64,000 nucleotides of DNA from JBEIHX01 sp040381075. GTDB lineage: Bacteria; Pseudomonadota; Alphaproteobacteria; Caulobacterales; Aquidulcibacteraceae. Below, one piece after another: positions 9,357-18,409 of this stretch (position 1 is the first letter of the stretch; each line of letters begins with the position of its first letter). The position numbers and the translations under genes are program-made. The DNA lies in contig JBEIHX010000022.1 of the NCBI GenBank assembly GCA_040381075.1, positions 1-64,000 of the forward strand, in the 5' to 3' direction. The notes under the pieces were generated by a model. It was not told the DNA's origin. It made no database searches and worked only from the letters and a program-made list of their open reading frames with translations.

Positions 9357-12188
9357 TCAGCATGAGGAACCGGCTTCGAGGCCGCATGTCCAACCGCGGA
9401 AGCGAGTGTCGGTCGCGTCGCGAACAGCCCCGATATAGGGCGCCGCTACGAAGAAGGCGCCAGCCGCGGTAGGGTCAACGGCCGTGCGCGCCGTTTCGGC
9501 CGTTCCGTTGACGAAGCGCCCGGTGAGGGTGTTCACCACGCCGGTGGAGTTGTTGGCCCCGGCTGCAACCAGGCCGGCTGCGCTCGTCGCCAGCGCCGTC
9601 GGGCAGTCAAGGAGAAGCGAGTCGAACCGCGGCGCCACAGACGTGTTCGCCGTGTCCGTGACGATGCAGACGTTCGATCCGGTCACCACACCATTCAGGT
9701 AGCGCCCCGACGAGCCAGGCGTGCCGCCCGTATTGTTGAGCGTGATGCCCTGGATCGAGCCGCCAGCATCGTTCTGGCGCAGCCCGACGAATGTGAAATT
9801 GGCCACCGTCGGATTGGTGTTGAGCGTGCCCGCAAGACTTGCAACCGTGCGATTGGAGCTTTCAATCAGACGGTCCGGGCCGCCCGATCCGGTCAGAGCC
9901 TGAAGCACGATGCCGAACTGCGCTGATCCGACCCAACCCTCATCGAGGTCAAACGAGTCGTCCAGTGCGCCAGTGACCACCCAATTGCGGATATTCGCGG
10001 TCCCGCCGAAAATCTCGATCCCGTCGTCGCCGGAATTGTGGATCTGGATGTTCGAGATCTCGGTCCCTGAACCAACGCCGCCCATTGTCAGGCCGTTCAG
10101 GTCATCGCCAGCCGCCGCCGAAGTCAGAAACGCCCCCGGATAACGGATCTGCATGTTGGAAATCCGCCCACTCGAGTCGTTTGCGACCGCGCCGCCGTAG
10201 AGCGCTTGGCGGCCGGTCGCTGCAGTGATGCCTTCGACCGCATTCTGGCAATCAACCGAGCCCTGGGCGACCGCAGTCGAGCAGCCGCGGATTGGCGCAC
10301 GCCCCAGGATGATCAGGCCGGCCCATTCACGCGAGGCGCGTTCCGGGTTTGCCTGCGTGTTGAGAACGTCCGGCAGAGAAGTCAAAACAACCGGAGCCGA
10401 GGCAGTGCCGTTGACGAAAATCTGTGACCCGCGATTGACGATCAGAACGTCAGTCGAGGAATTTCCGTAGACCGTCACGCCGGCATCGATCGTCAAAGAG
10501 GCTGCCGTTCCGGCGGTTCCGGCCGCCCCTCGGTCGGCGCCGACATCAACCCTGCCGGAAATCTGGTAGATGTTTCCAGCCACAAGCCTGACAGAGGCAG
10601 GCAGACCGCCCTCGCCCAAAACACCAGACAGGCGGCAGTTGCGCTGACCACCGACGGTTGAGCCTGTGTCGGTCGTGCCAGACGGGCATCCCGTCGGCGG
10701 GGCGAACACGCCGATCGTCCAGCCGGTCGCCCAATTTGCCGACGCCGACTCCGAAGGCGCAAAGGCGCCGATGTATGTCGTCTGGGCGAAGAAGCTGCTC
10801 ACGGAGGCCGCATTGACCGCCGTCCTGGCAAGTTCGGCCGGCCCCGGCATGAAGGTCGTCAGCGAATTCGGTGTCGCGGTAGAGTTGTTGGCCCCAGCCG
10901 CAACCTGAGCCGCCGCAGCCGCGCCAAGCGCTGTCGGGCAATCGAACAGGATCGAGTCAAACCGGGGCGCAATCGTGCTGTTGGCTGAATCGGAAACTGC
11001 ACAGACGTTGGAGCCTGTGATCACGCCGTTCAGGTACCGGCCCGAGCCGCCCGGCGCGCCGCCTGTATTGTTGTGCACGATGCCCTGAAGCAGGCCGCCA
11101 GCATCGTTCTGGCGAACGCCAACGAAGGTGAAATTCGCGACCGTCGGGTTGGTGTTGATGGCTCCCCCCGAACTCGCCACCGTGCGATTCGAACCTTCGA
11201 CGACGCGATCGGGACCGCCCGAGCCAGTCAACGCCTGACGCACCAGTATGAACTGGGTGTTGCCGGTCCACCCCTCATCGTAATCGAGGGAGTCGTCCAA
11301 GGCGCCTGAGATCACAAGGTTTCGCATGTTCACAGTTCCGCCGAACACCTCGATCCCGTCATCACCCGAATTGTGGACCTGGATGAACGACAGCTCGGTC
11401 CCGGATCCAACGCCGCCAAGCGTCAGCCCGTTGAGGTCATCCCCCGCCGCGGCCGAGGTCAGGAAGTCAGAGGAATGGCGGATCGACACGTAGCGCATCG
11501 AACCGGAATTGTCCGAAGCGGTCGCGCCTCCATAAAGCGCCTGGCGTCCAGTTGCTGCGGTCACGCCTTCGATAGCATTCTGACAGTCAACGCTGCCTTG
11601 CGTCACGGCAGTCGAGCAGCCTCGGATAGGTGCACGTCCCAGAAGTATAACGCCGCCCCAGAGGCGAGTGGACGTGTTGACGTTGACAGTCCCCTCGATC
11701 TCTTCCTTCGCTGTGAAGATGATGGGCTGACTTGGCGTGCCGATGGCGCTGATGCGGCTGCCGCGATTGACGACCAGAATATCGCCCGCGACGTCACCGA
11801 ACAGGCGCACGCCTGGCGCGATGGTCAGCGTGGCGGAAACGCCGTTCGCTGCAGCAGCGTCGGCGCCGAGGTCGCGGCCAACGTCAACCCGGCCGCTGAT
11901 GCGGTACACGACGCCTGCGGTGTTGGGCAGGGACAGGCTGGTGAGAATTTCACCCGACAGGGTGCACACGGTCTGGGCGCCGAGCGCGCCAGCATTGGTG
12001 GTGCCGGCCGGACACGTGGCCGAACCACCTGCGCCCCCGCCGCCGCCGCCGCCAGTTCCCCCGCCAGGAGGCGGGCCAGCAGCCGTCAGCCCAGGAGACG
12101 CCACATCGGAGCCCTGTGAACACGCCGCCAAACCGAGCGCCAGCGCCGCGCCGAACACATGGCCGAGCTTCCAATTGGACATGGTCAT
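9357..12188 (-). CDS. Large lipoprotein with two-fold internal duplication (beta-helix-like)
   Basis: 943 residues with a lipoprotein leader ending in the lipobox LAAC (Cys23) and a Gly-rich tether (about 43-57). Two copies of a roughly 440-residue module follow (about 59-498 and 501-943). Both copies contain YxISGRVDVG, VNRGS, LGRAPIRGCSTAV, QGSVDCQNA, ATGRQALYGG, AAAGDDLNGLT, GGVGSGTE, NSGDDGIE, FGGT, GALDDS, LTGSGGPDR, NRTVAS, RQNDAGG, SGRYLNGV and TGSNVC. The short beta-rich repeats and Asp clusters suggest a parallel beta-helix, perhaps calcium-binding; this is inference. Cysteines are paired symmetrically between the copies. Similar WGGIILLG/NGLT/DDGIE/DD-F-D proteins occur as exported proteins in Bacteroidetes. 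It probably partners the TonB receptor encoded just downstream; the function is not established. Confidence 0.85.
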   Translation of the reverse strand: MTMSNWKLGHVFGAALALGLAACSQGSDVASPGLTAAGPPPGGGTGGGGGGGAGGSATCPAGTTNAGALGAQTVCTLSGEILTSLSLPNTAGVVYRISGRVDVGRDLGADAAAANGVSATLTIAPGVRLFGDVAGDILVVNRGSRISAIGTPSQPIIFTAKEEIEGTVNVNTSTRLWGGVILLGRAPIRGCSTAVTQGSVDCQNAIEGVTAATGRQALYGGATASDNSGSMRYVSIRHSSDFLTSAAAGDDLNGLTLGGVGSGTELSFIQVHNSGDDGIEVFGGTVNMRNLVISGALDDSLDYDEGWTGNTQFILVRQALTGSGGPDRVVEGSNRTVASSGGAINTNPTVANFTFVGVRQNDAGGLLQGIVHNNTGGAPGGSGRYLNGVITGSNVCAVSDSANSTIAPRFDSILFDCPTALGAAAAAQVAAGANNSTATPNSLTTFMPGPAELARTAVNAASVSSFFAQTTYIGAFAPSESASANWATGWTIGVFAPPTGCPSGTTDTGSTVGGQRNCRLSGVLGEGGLPASVRLVAGNIYQISGRVDVGADRGAAGTAGTAASLTIDAGVTVYGNSSTDVLIVNRGSQIFVNGTASAPVVLTSLPDVLNTQANPERASREWAGLIILGRAPIRGCSTAVAQGSVDCQNAVEGITAATGRQALYGGAVANDSSGRISNMQIRYPGAFLTSAAAGDDLNGLTMGGVGSGTEISNIQIHNSGDDGIEIFGGTANIRNWVVTGALDDSFDLDEGWVGSAQFGIVLQALTGSGGPDRLIESSNRTVASLAGTLNTNPTVANFTFVGLRQNDAGGSIQGITLNNTGGTPGSSGRYLNGVVTGSNVCIVTDTANTSVAPRFDSLLLDCPTALATSAAGLVAAGANNSTGVVNTLTGRFVNGTAETARTAVDPTAAGAFFVAAPYIGAVRDATDTRFRGWTCGLEAGSSC

Positions 12189-12496
12189 CCCCCTCGTCTG
12201 CGCCGTCCGCCCTTGACGGACAGCTCGTACCCGCGCTGCGGCCGGTCAACGCGACTAAACGGACCGGGTGACACAGCAGCAAATCACACCAGGCCCGCCA
12301 GGCTGGCGCGGCCCACGCAGCGGTCTAGCCATCGGGCGTGACATGGCAGCGAAGGGTTGGTGACGGCGCGACGAAGGATAAATGACGAACATGACGCAAA
12401 GCCGCCACAAATCCTTCACGCAACCCGTGCGCGAGGCTGGCGCCTCGACGGGGAACCCAAAACGCGCATACTGCGCGTCTTGCAGGAGATCAGGTC
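12189..12496. other. Divergent intergenic region, lipoprotein / SDR
   Basis: About 308 bases between divergent genes. It should hold both promoters. I see no confident -35/-10 pair. Two small palindromes are present, one of them CGAGGCTGGCGCCTCG at about 12430. A short frame with ATG at 12382 has no ribosome site and looks non-coding. A good Shine-Dalgarno (AGGAG) precedes the SDR start. Confidence 0.4.
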
Positions 12497-13459
12497 ATGA
12501 CAACGCCCCAAACGCCGCTGCGCTCAGGCTTCGGCGCGCGCACAACGGCCCAGGACGCCCTCGCCGGGATCTCCCTGTCAGGCCGCCATGCCATTGTGAC
12601 GGGCGGTTATTCCGGCATCGGGCTTGAGACGACGCGTGCTCTGGCGGATGCGGGCGCGCATGTGACAGTCCCGGTGCGCGACCGCGCCAAAGCGGAAGCC
12701 GCCCTTTCAAACCTCGCTGACCGGGTCACGATCGAGGATCTCGACCTCTCAGACCCGGCCAGCGTCGCCGCCCTTGCACAGCGCTTCGTGTCACGCGGCG
12801 CGCCGCTGCATATGCTCATCAACAATGCGGGGATCATGGCCACCCCTCTTGTGCGCGACGCGGCAGGACGTGAGGGCCAGTTCGCGACCAACCATCTCGG
12901 CCATTTTCGCCTCACATCCGGATTATGGCCCGCATTGAAAGCCGCGGCAGGCGCGCGCGTCGTGCAGCTGTCGTCCATTGGACATAGGCTGGCGCCGGTC
13001 GATTTCGACGACCTTGATTTCACATCGAGGGCATACGATAAATGGGCCGCCTACGGACAGTCAAAAACGGCGAACGCTCTGTTCGCCGTGGCGCTGGATA
13101 AACGGGGAAAGGCATCCGGGGTGCGCGCTTTCGCGGTCCATCCTGGCGGCATCATGACCGCGCTGCAGCGTCATCTGCCAAAAGAGGAACAAATGGCGCT
13201 GGGCTGGATCGATGCAGACGGCCGGCCGCACGCCATTTTCAAGACGCCGAGCCAAGGCGCTGCGACCAGCGTTTGGTGCGCAACCTCGCCGCAGTTGGAC
13301 GGCATGGGCGGAGTGTATTGCGAAGATTGCGATATTGCAGCTGCGGCGCCGGCGAACGACACAGGGTGGAGCGGCGTGCGGCCGCATGCAATTGATACTG
13401 CGCAGGCCGCACGCCTGTGGGAGATCTCGGAGATATTGACCGGCGTGTCTTTCAACTAA
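12497..13459 (+). CDS. Short-chain dehydrogenase/reductase (retinol-dehydrogenase-like)
   Basis: NAD(P)-dependent oxidoreductase of the classical SDR fold; the substrate cannot be read from sequence. The 320-residue product shows the cofactor motif TGGYSGIG (about residues 35-42), NNAG (about 110-113), a catalytic Ser in QLSSIG, and the catalytic Tyr/Lys as YGQSK. Length and the long segment after YxxxK resemble the retinol-dehydrogenase/WWOX-like SDR group, which usually acts on lipophilic alcohols or ketones. The ATG at 12497 is preceded by AGGAGATCAGGTC. It stands alone, convergent with a small minus-strand ORF whose stop touches its end. Confidence 0.9.
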   Translation: MTTPQTPLRSGFGARTTAQDALAGISLSGRHAIVTGGYSGIGLETTRALADAGAHVTVPVRDRAKAEAALSNLADRVTIEDLDLSDPASVAALAQRFVSRGAPLHMLINNAGIMATPLVRDAAGREGQFATNHLGHFRLTSGLWPALKAAAGARVVQLSSIGHRLAPVDFDDLDFTSRAYDKWAAYGQSKTANALFAVALDKRGKASGVRAFAVHPGGIMTALQRHLPKEEQMALGWIDADGRPHAIFKTPSQGAATSVWCATSPQLDGMGGVYCEDCDIAAAAPANDTGWSGVRPHAIDTAQAARLWEISEILTGVSFN

Positions 13460-13674
13460 TCCAGACCAGGCCCCGCGCCCATGGCAGCCAGCCAAACCAC
13501 CGCGCCAAGGACGCATAGTGCAGCGATGGCGACTGCGCGTCGCGCCCAGCGCGCAACGACGGCGCGTCGGGCATGACGTTGACGGGCGCTTGGGGCGCAA
13601 CGATCCCAGGTGGTGAACCATGTGCTGAACAAGGTGGCGACCTTTTGCAGATCCGAGGTGTCGAAAAAGCTCAT
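13456..13674 (-). CDS. Small hypothetical protein with one C-terminal membrane segment
   Basis: A 72-residue reading frame starting MSFFDTSDLQKVATLF. It has an amphipathic N-terminal part with a tryptophan, a very basic middle (RQRHARRAVVARWARR) and one hydrophobic segment near the end (AIAALCVLGAVVWLAAMGAG). This is plausible for a small tail-anchored inner-membrane protein. The frame extends upstream without a stop, but MSFF at 13674 is the sensible start. No clear ribosome site. It overlaps the SDR stop by four bases in convergent orientation. No family recognised. Confidence 0.4.
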   Translation of the reverse strand: MSFFDTSDLQKVATLFSTWFTTWDRCAPSARQRHARRAVVARWARRAVAIAALCVLGAVVWLAAMGAGPGLD

Positions 13675-13855
13675 TGCACGCGACATATATGAGCAAGCAA
13701 GTGTGGCGAAGCGCGATCTTCCATGTGGCGCAATTTCGGCATTTCCCCGGGATCGCCCCAGAGCGGCGAAGCGGTGATCACGGGCTTGCGTCGTTCGCAC
13801 TCAAGGTAAGTGTCAGCGGCCAGGCGCCCTGCGCACGGCCAGCCGGGAGGTGATC

Positions 13856-14701
13856 ATGGAGAAGATGCAGGGCAAGGTGGCGTTCGTCACCGGGGCGGCC
13901 AGCGGCCTGGGTTTCGCCATGAGCGAGGCGCTTGGGCGGGCTGGAATGAAACTCATGATGGCCGACATCAACGCCCAGGACCTGGCAGAGGCCGTTGAGC
14001 GCCTGCGCAGCCTGCAAATCGCAGTCGAGCACGTGGTTTGCGACGTAACGAGCCGCTCAGCCGTGGAGGCGGCGGCGGCGGCGACGCTTGCGGCGTTCGG
14101 AAAGGTGCATGTCTGCATCAACAATGCAGGCGTGGCTGTCGGGGGTGCGCTTGGCCAGATCTCGCCGCGCGACTGGGACTGGATCATTGACGTCAACCTC
14201 AAGGGCGTTGTGTACGGGGTTGAGACTTTTGCCCCACTGATTGCACACCACGGGGAGGGCGGACACATCGTCAATGTAGCCTCGATGGCGGGAATGGTTT
14301 CCCCTCCGAACATGGAGCCGTACACAGCGACCAAATTCGCCGTGGTGGCGATGAGCGAGGGCTGGGCCCAGCAGCTCGCGGCACAGAACATCGGCGTCTC
14401 GGTGCTCTGTCCCGGTTTCGTCAGGACCCGGATTCATGAAAGCGGCCGCAACAGACCGCAGGCCTATGGCGAGAGTTCGGTCGCATCGGGTCTTGGTCAG
14501 ACTGCGCAGGACGCGGCGCAAATGGTGATGTCGGGAATCGACCCGGGGATTGTTGGCGCTCGCGTCGTTGAGGCCATTATGAACAATGAAACCTACGTGT
14601 TCACGCACCCGGACATGAAGGCCTTCGTTGAGATGCGATTCGCAGCAATTCTGGCCGCCTTCGATCGTGCGGCCGAAAGCCCAGCCGCCCGACAGCCGTA
14701 G
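13856..14701 (+). CDS. Short-chain dehydrogenase/reductase
   Basis: Classical SDR of 281 residues, NAD(P)-dependent. Visible motifs: TGAASGLG at about residues 12-19, CINNAGVAV at about 87-95, the catalytic Ser in VASMAGM and the catalytic pair in YTATK. The ATG at 13856 is chosen over the GTG at 13850 because GGGAGGTGATC lies directly upstream of it at proper spacing. Members of this subgroup are often annotated as SDR family oxidoreductases of unknown substrate near lipid or terpenoid degradation genes, but no such neighbours are present. It is followed by a GC-rich tandem repeat and is convergent with hslO. Confidence 0.9.
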   Translation: MEKMQGKVAFVTGAASGLGFAMSEALGRAGMKLMMADINAQDLAEAVERLRSLQIAVEHVVCDVTSRSAVEAAAAATLAAFGKVHVCINNAGVAVGGALGQISPRDWDWIIDVNLKGVVYGVETFAPLIAHHGEGGHIVNVASMAGMVSPPNMEPYTATKFAVVAMSEGWAQQLAAQNIGVSVLCPGFVRTRIHESGRNRPQAYGESSVASGLGQTAQDAAQMVMSGIDPGIVGARVVEAIMNNETYVFTHPDMKAFVEMRFAAILAAFDRAAESPAARQP

Positions 14702-14766
14702 GACCGGCGCAAAGCTGTCGGGGCGAGCCTTTCGGGCGCTGCTGAGCGGTGCTGCAAGATTCCTCT

Positions 14767-14811
14767 GCCCGCCTCTCCTATGCCCGCCTCTCCTATGGCC
14801 GCCTCTCCTAC
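14767..14811. repeat. Tandem repeat, 15-bp unit, three copies
   Basis: Units at 14767-14781, 14782-14796 and 14797-14811. The first two are identical (GCCCGCCTCTCCTAT) and the third differs at two positions; a fourth, degenerate copy follows. It lies in the gap between convergent SDR and hslO genes. Confidence 0.85.
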
Positions 14812-14906
14812 GGCCGATTCCCGACGGCAGCCTCCCGCACGCCTGGCGCCTGTCGCAAACGCCTGCCGCGGCGCGGCGCGGCGCGGGGGGAGGGTCGGTC
14901 GAGGCC

Positions 14907-15884
14907 TCACCCGTCCAAATCAGGGCCGTCCGCCCCGATTTCATCAGGCGCTATGATGTAAGTGCGCCCACAGAACTCACAGTGCGCATGCAATAACCCA
15001 TCGTCCAGGGCCATGGCGCGCAATTCGGCCTGATCGAAACCCCGAAGCACCGTCAAGAATCGCCCACGATCACAGGTGCATCGCTCGACGACCTCGTTGG
15101 GTTGGGCGAGGCGCACGCCCTGCTCATGGAACAATCGGTAAAGAAGGCGGTCGGCGCCAAGCATAGGATCGGTGAGTTCATCATCGCCGATTGTGCTGAA
15201 GTGTGTCTGCGCCGTTTCCCATTCGTCATCGGCCTCACCGCGCGCCGTATCGCCTGCCATGCGTTGCAGAAAGAGGCCGCCTGCCCGCCAGCGGGAAAGG
15301 CCGTCGATAAGGCTTTCCGCCACTGTAAGACGAAAGCGCGTGGGCGTCTGTTCAGACTGCATGAAGTAATGCTCCGCACACGCCGCGAGGGTGTCGCCCT
15401 CCAGTGGCGCTATGCCCTGGTAGCGCTCCGTGTCTGGGCCCTGGTCAAGGGTCATCGCGAAGGCGCCGGCCCCGAACATGGCGGCGATCGGAAGCCGGCC
15501 GGGCGGATCATCACCAAACATCTGGCGAAAGCGCACCACATTGATCTTGGCATAGCCGCGCACGCCCAAGGCTGCGCGGTACTCGGCGACCACAAAGGAC
15601 ACCGGCCCATCGCCCTCCACCTGAACAATGAGGCGGCCAGTATGTTTCATCGCTGTCCCGATGAGAGCCGCCAGAACGACCGCCTCTCCCAGCACTGTCG
15701 CGACGGGACGCGGATAGCTATGCCGCTTGAGGATCGGGTCGATGCTCGCAGAGCCCAGGCGCGCGATCCGCCCACGAATCGGCGCCTGATCGATCACGAA
15801 CGGACAGACCACATCATCAAGACCGGTGGGTCCGACATGGCCAGCGATTCCGGCAGGACTGGCGCTCACCGCTCCAGACACCAC
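14907..15884 (-). CDS. hslO: Redox-regulated holdase chaperone Hsp33
   Basis: Cytosolic chaperone activated by oxidation, which prevents aggregation under oxidative or heat stress. The C-terminal zinc/redox switch is present: CxC (CTCDRGR) followed about 30 residues later by CxxC (CEFCGRTY). The N-terminal Hsp33 domain shows IRGRIARLG and, further on, VQVEGDGPVSFVVAEY. The product is 325 residues if translation starts at GTG 15884, slightly inside the end of argF; no ATG fits and the exact start is uncertain. It is co-directional with argD-argF and overlaps argF by 19 bases, so it is probably the last gene of that operon. Confidence 0.93.
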   Translation of the reverse strand: MVSGAVSASPAGIAGHVGPTGLDDVVCPFVIDQAPIRGRIARLGSASIDPILKRHSYPRPVATVLGEAVVLAALIGTAMKHTGRLIVQVEGDGPVSFVVAEYRAALGVRGYAKINVVRFRQMFGDDPPGRLPIAAMFGAGAFAMTLDQGPDTERYQGIAPLEGDTLAACAEHYFMQSEQTPTRFRLTVAESLIDGLSRWRAGGLFLQRMAGDTARGEADDEWETAQTHFSTIGDDELTDPMLGADRLLYRLFHEQGVRLAQPNEVVERCTCDRGRFLTVLRGFDQAELRAMALDDGLLHAHCEFCGRTYIIAPDEIGADGPDLDG

Positions 15885-16786
15885 AGCAGAACGGCCTTTT
15901 GCACGTGCAGGCGGTTCTCGGCCTCATCCCAGATCGCAGACTGGGGACCGTCGATCACCTCGGCCGTGACTTCCTCATCACGATGGGCAGGAAGGCAATG
16001 GAGGAAGATTGCATCGGCGCGCGCCTTGCGCATCAGCGCCGCATTGACCTGGAAAGGACCAAGAGCCTGATAGCGCTCCTGCCTGTTGGCGTCCCCCATT
16101 GAAACCCAGGTGTCGGTTACGACTGCGTCTGCGTCCTGGGCCGCTGCGGCGGGATCATCAACAACCGTCGCATGCCCGCCTGCGGCGGCGATGAGCGCCG
16201 GGTCAGGGCGAAAACCGCCCGGACACGCCAGGGTGACGTGAAAACCGAACTTGGGCGCGGCATGGATGAAGCTGGTGGCGACGTTGTTGCCGTCTCCGAG
16301 CCAGGCGAAGCGCGCTCCAGACAGCGAACCTTTGCGCTCCTCATAGGTCATGAGGTCAGCCAGGATCTGACACGGGTGACTTTTGTCCGTCAGCCCATTG
16401 ATGACCGGAACAGTGGCGTGGTCGGCAAGCTCGAGCAGATCGGCATGCGAGTTGGCCCTCAGCATGATTGCGTCGACAAACCGCGACAGCACCTTGGCGG
16501 TGTCGGCGAAGGTCTCCCCACGGGAGATCTGACTTTGCTCCGCAGCAATGACGACTGAGGCGCCGCCAAGCTGGCGCATCGCCATTTCGAAGGAGAAGCG
16601 TGTGCGGGTAGAGTTCTTCTGAAACAACATCGCCAGCGTGTGACCGGAGAGCGGCGCGTCCGCGTCCCTGGAGCCCTTCGGGGATCCGATACGGGCCTGC
16701 TTTCGGCGGTGGGCTTCATCGAGAATGCCGCGCAGCACATCTGCAGGCAAAGCGTCAATGTCGATAAAATTCCGCATACCACTCAA
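15866..16786 (-). CDS. argF: Ornithine carbamoyltransferase
   Basis: Condenses carbamoyl phosphate with ornithine to citrulline in arginine biosynthesis; cytosolic trimer. The 306-residue product contains the carbamoyl-phosphate loop STRTR (within KNSTRTRFSFEMA), HPCQ in DKSHPCQILADLMT, and the ornithine-binding HCLP (FLHCLPAHRDEEV). The upstream ATG (16786) overlaps the argD stop by four bases; MRNFID, three codons later, is an alternative. The operon position after argD fits the pathway, because argD supplies N-acetylornithine, the ornithine precursor. Confidence 0.96.
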   Translation of the reverse strand: MSGMRNFIDIDALPADVLRGILDEAHRRKQARIGSPKGSRDADAPLSGHTLAMLFQKNSTRTRFSFEMAMRQLGGASVVIAAEQSQISRGETFADTAKVLSRFVDAIMLRANSHADLLELADHATVPVINGLTDKSHPCQILADLMTYEERKGSLSGARFAWLGDGNNVATSFIHAAPKFGFHVTLACPGGFRPDPALIAAAGGHATVVDDPAAAAQDADAVVTDTWVSMGDANRQERYQALGPFQVNAALMRKARADAIFLHCLPAHRDEEVTAEVIDGPQSAIWDEAENRLHVQKAVLLWCLER

Positions 16787-17982
16787 CCCGCCGCACGTCG
16801 CGCGTCGCCAAGTGCGGCGTCAAGGCCGGAAACCGCCTCACGCACATGCTCCTCGGTGATAATCAGCGGCGGCGCGAGCCGCAGCACATTGTCGCCCGCA
16901 ACCCCAACGAGGAGTTTGCGGTCGCGCGCAAAACCCTGCACCGGCTTGGGATTCGCCGCAAGTTTGAGGCCGCGCAGCAGCCCCTTTCCGCGCACATCCA
17001 GCACGAGATCGGGATGCGCATCCTTGAGTGAGTGCAGTTGCTGGCCAAGATAGTTTGCAACCCGACGCACGCCGTCCAGAAACTCTGGTTCATTCAGGAC
17101 GTCGAACACCGCTTCGCCAACAGCCATGGCGAGCGGATTGCCGCCATAGGTGGTTCCATGCGTCCCCACCACCATCCCGGCGGCGGCCCTTTGCGACACG
17201 AGCACGGCCCCGAGCGGAAAGCCGCCGCCGACCCCCTTCGCCACAGCCATGACATCGGGCTCAGCCCCCTCGACCCATTGGTGGGCGAACAGCTTGCCAG
17301 TGCGTCCCGCACCGCACTGGACCTCGTCGTAGATCAAAAGAACGCCGTGCTCGTTGCAGAGTTCGCGCAGTTTGAGCAGGCACTGCTCCGGAACGGCGCG
17401 CACGCCGCCCTCACCCTGCACCGGTTCAATGATGACCGCCGCTGTTGTTGGCCCGAATGCAGCCTTGAGCGCATCGTGGTCGCCGAACGGAACCGTTATG
17501 TAGCCGGGCAATCGGGGACCGAAGCCCTCGAGATAGGAAGGATTGCCGGCGGCATTGATCGCCGCGTAGGTGCGGCCGTGGAACGCGCCTGAGAAACCGA
17601 TCACGTCGATGCGCTCGGGCGCGCCAAGAGTGGCATGATGCTTGCGCGCAATCTTCAAGGCCCCCTCGACGGCTTCGGTCCCGGAGTTGGTGAAGAATAC
17701 ATAATCAGCGAAGGTCGCCGACACGTACTTCTCGGCAAGCCGCTCCTGGCCCGCGACCCGAAACATGTTCGACAGGTGCCACAACTTGTCTGCCTGGGCC
17801 TTCAGCGCGCCGACAACCTTGGGGTGACCATGCCCGAGCGACATGACGGCGATGCCGGCGATGAAATCGAGATATCGCGAGCCGTCCGCCGCGAACAGGT
17901 ATGCGCCTTCCCCACGATCAAACACGACCTCGGGCGGAGCGTAGACGGGCAGGATATGACTGTTTGCGGCGACGGCGGACAT
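16783..17982 (-). CDS. argD: Acetylornithine aminotransferase (class III PLP)
   Basis: Transaminates N-acetylglutamate semialdehyde to N-acetylornithine with glutamate; the same enzyme often serves lysine synthesis as succinyldiaminopimelate aminotransferase. The 399-residue product has the class III signature region (LLIYDEVQCGAGRTG) and the PLP lysine in AKGVGGGFPLGAV. It also has GTHGTTYGGNPLA and the N-terminal NSHILPVYAPPEVVFDRGEG typical of ArgD. It is first of the argD-argF-hslO set and divergent from the decarboxylase gene, with a 427-base gap between the two starts. Confidence 0.95.
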   Translation of the reverse strand: MSAVAANSHILPVYAPPEVVFDRGEGAYLFAADGSRYLDFIAGIAVMSLGHGHPKVVGALKAQADKLWHLSNMFRVAGQERLAEKYVSATFADYVFFTNSGTEAVEGALKIARKHHATLGAPERIDVIGFSGAFHGRTYAAINAAGNPSYLEGFGPRLPGYITVPFGDHDALKAAFGPTTAAVIIEPVQGEGGVRAVPEQCLLKLRELCNEHGVLLIYDEVQCGAGRTGKLFAHQWVEGAEPDVMAVAKGVGGGFPLGAVLVSQRAAAGMVVGTHGTTYGGNPLAMAVGEAVFDVLNEPEFLDGVRRVANYLGQQLHSLKDAHPDLVLDVRGKGLLRGLKLAANPKPVQGFARDRKLLVGVAGDNVLRLAPPLIITEEHVREAVSGLDAALGDARRAAG

Positions 17983-18409
17983 CGAATCCCCCTCCGGCGG
18001 GCGGGCAACCCGGTTTTACGAAAGGCCGGGACCATGATGAGACTGCGCCGCGAAGTCAATGTCATGGCCCGGCGTCCCGATACGCCCTTGACACCCCGGG
18101 CGAACTGCCCCATCTGCGCGTCATACCGGCGGACCTGGAAACAGCGTCCACTAACGTCCCTTCGGCCCAGGCCACTCGGGACCGACCGATCCGCCTCCCG
18201 CGGTTCGGCACGGCCCCGGCGTAAGCTCCCGTTCGGACCCCATTCGGGTCGACTGACGGCGAAGGCGGCGGACCTGACAGTCTTACTTTGGCGGCAAGCA
18301 GTGTTCGCTTTGCGTCAAGCATGTCCGACTAACGCCGGCCTGGGTTGAACATAGTCCGCACATCCCGCGTCACACCGCGGTTTTCGGGCGTAGATCATGG
18401 GGCTGGCCG
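17983..18409. other. Divergent intergenic region argD / decarboxylase
   Basis: About 427 bases without a supportable gene. It must carry both promoters and would be the place for an arginine or polyamine-responsive operator. The only clear structure is a small hairpin (GACCC-CATTC-GGGTC near 18236-18250). No ARG-box-like or known riboswitch pattern was recognised by eye. Confidence 0.4.

Noticed and set aside
12382..12627. 81-codon frame starting just before the SDR gene
   Set aside because: No ribosome site; overlaps the SDR start in another frame; no recognisable sequence.
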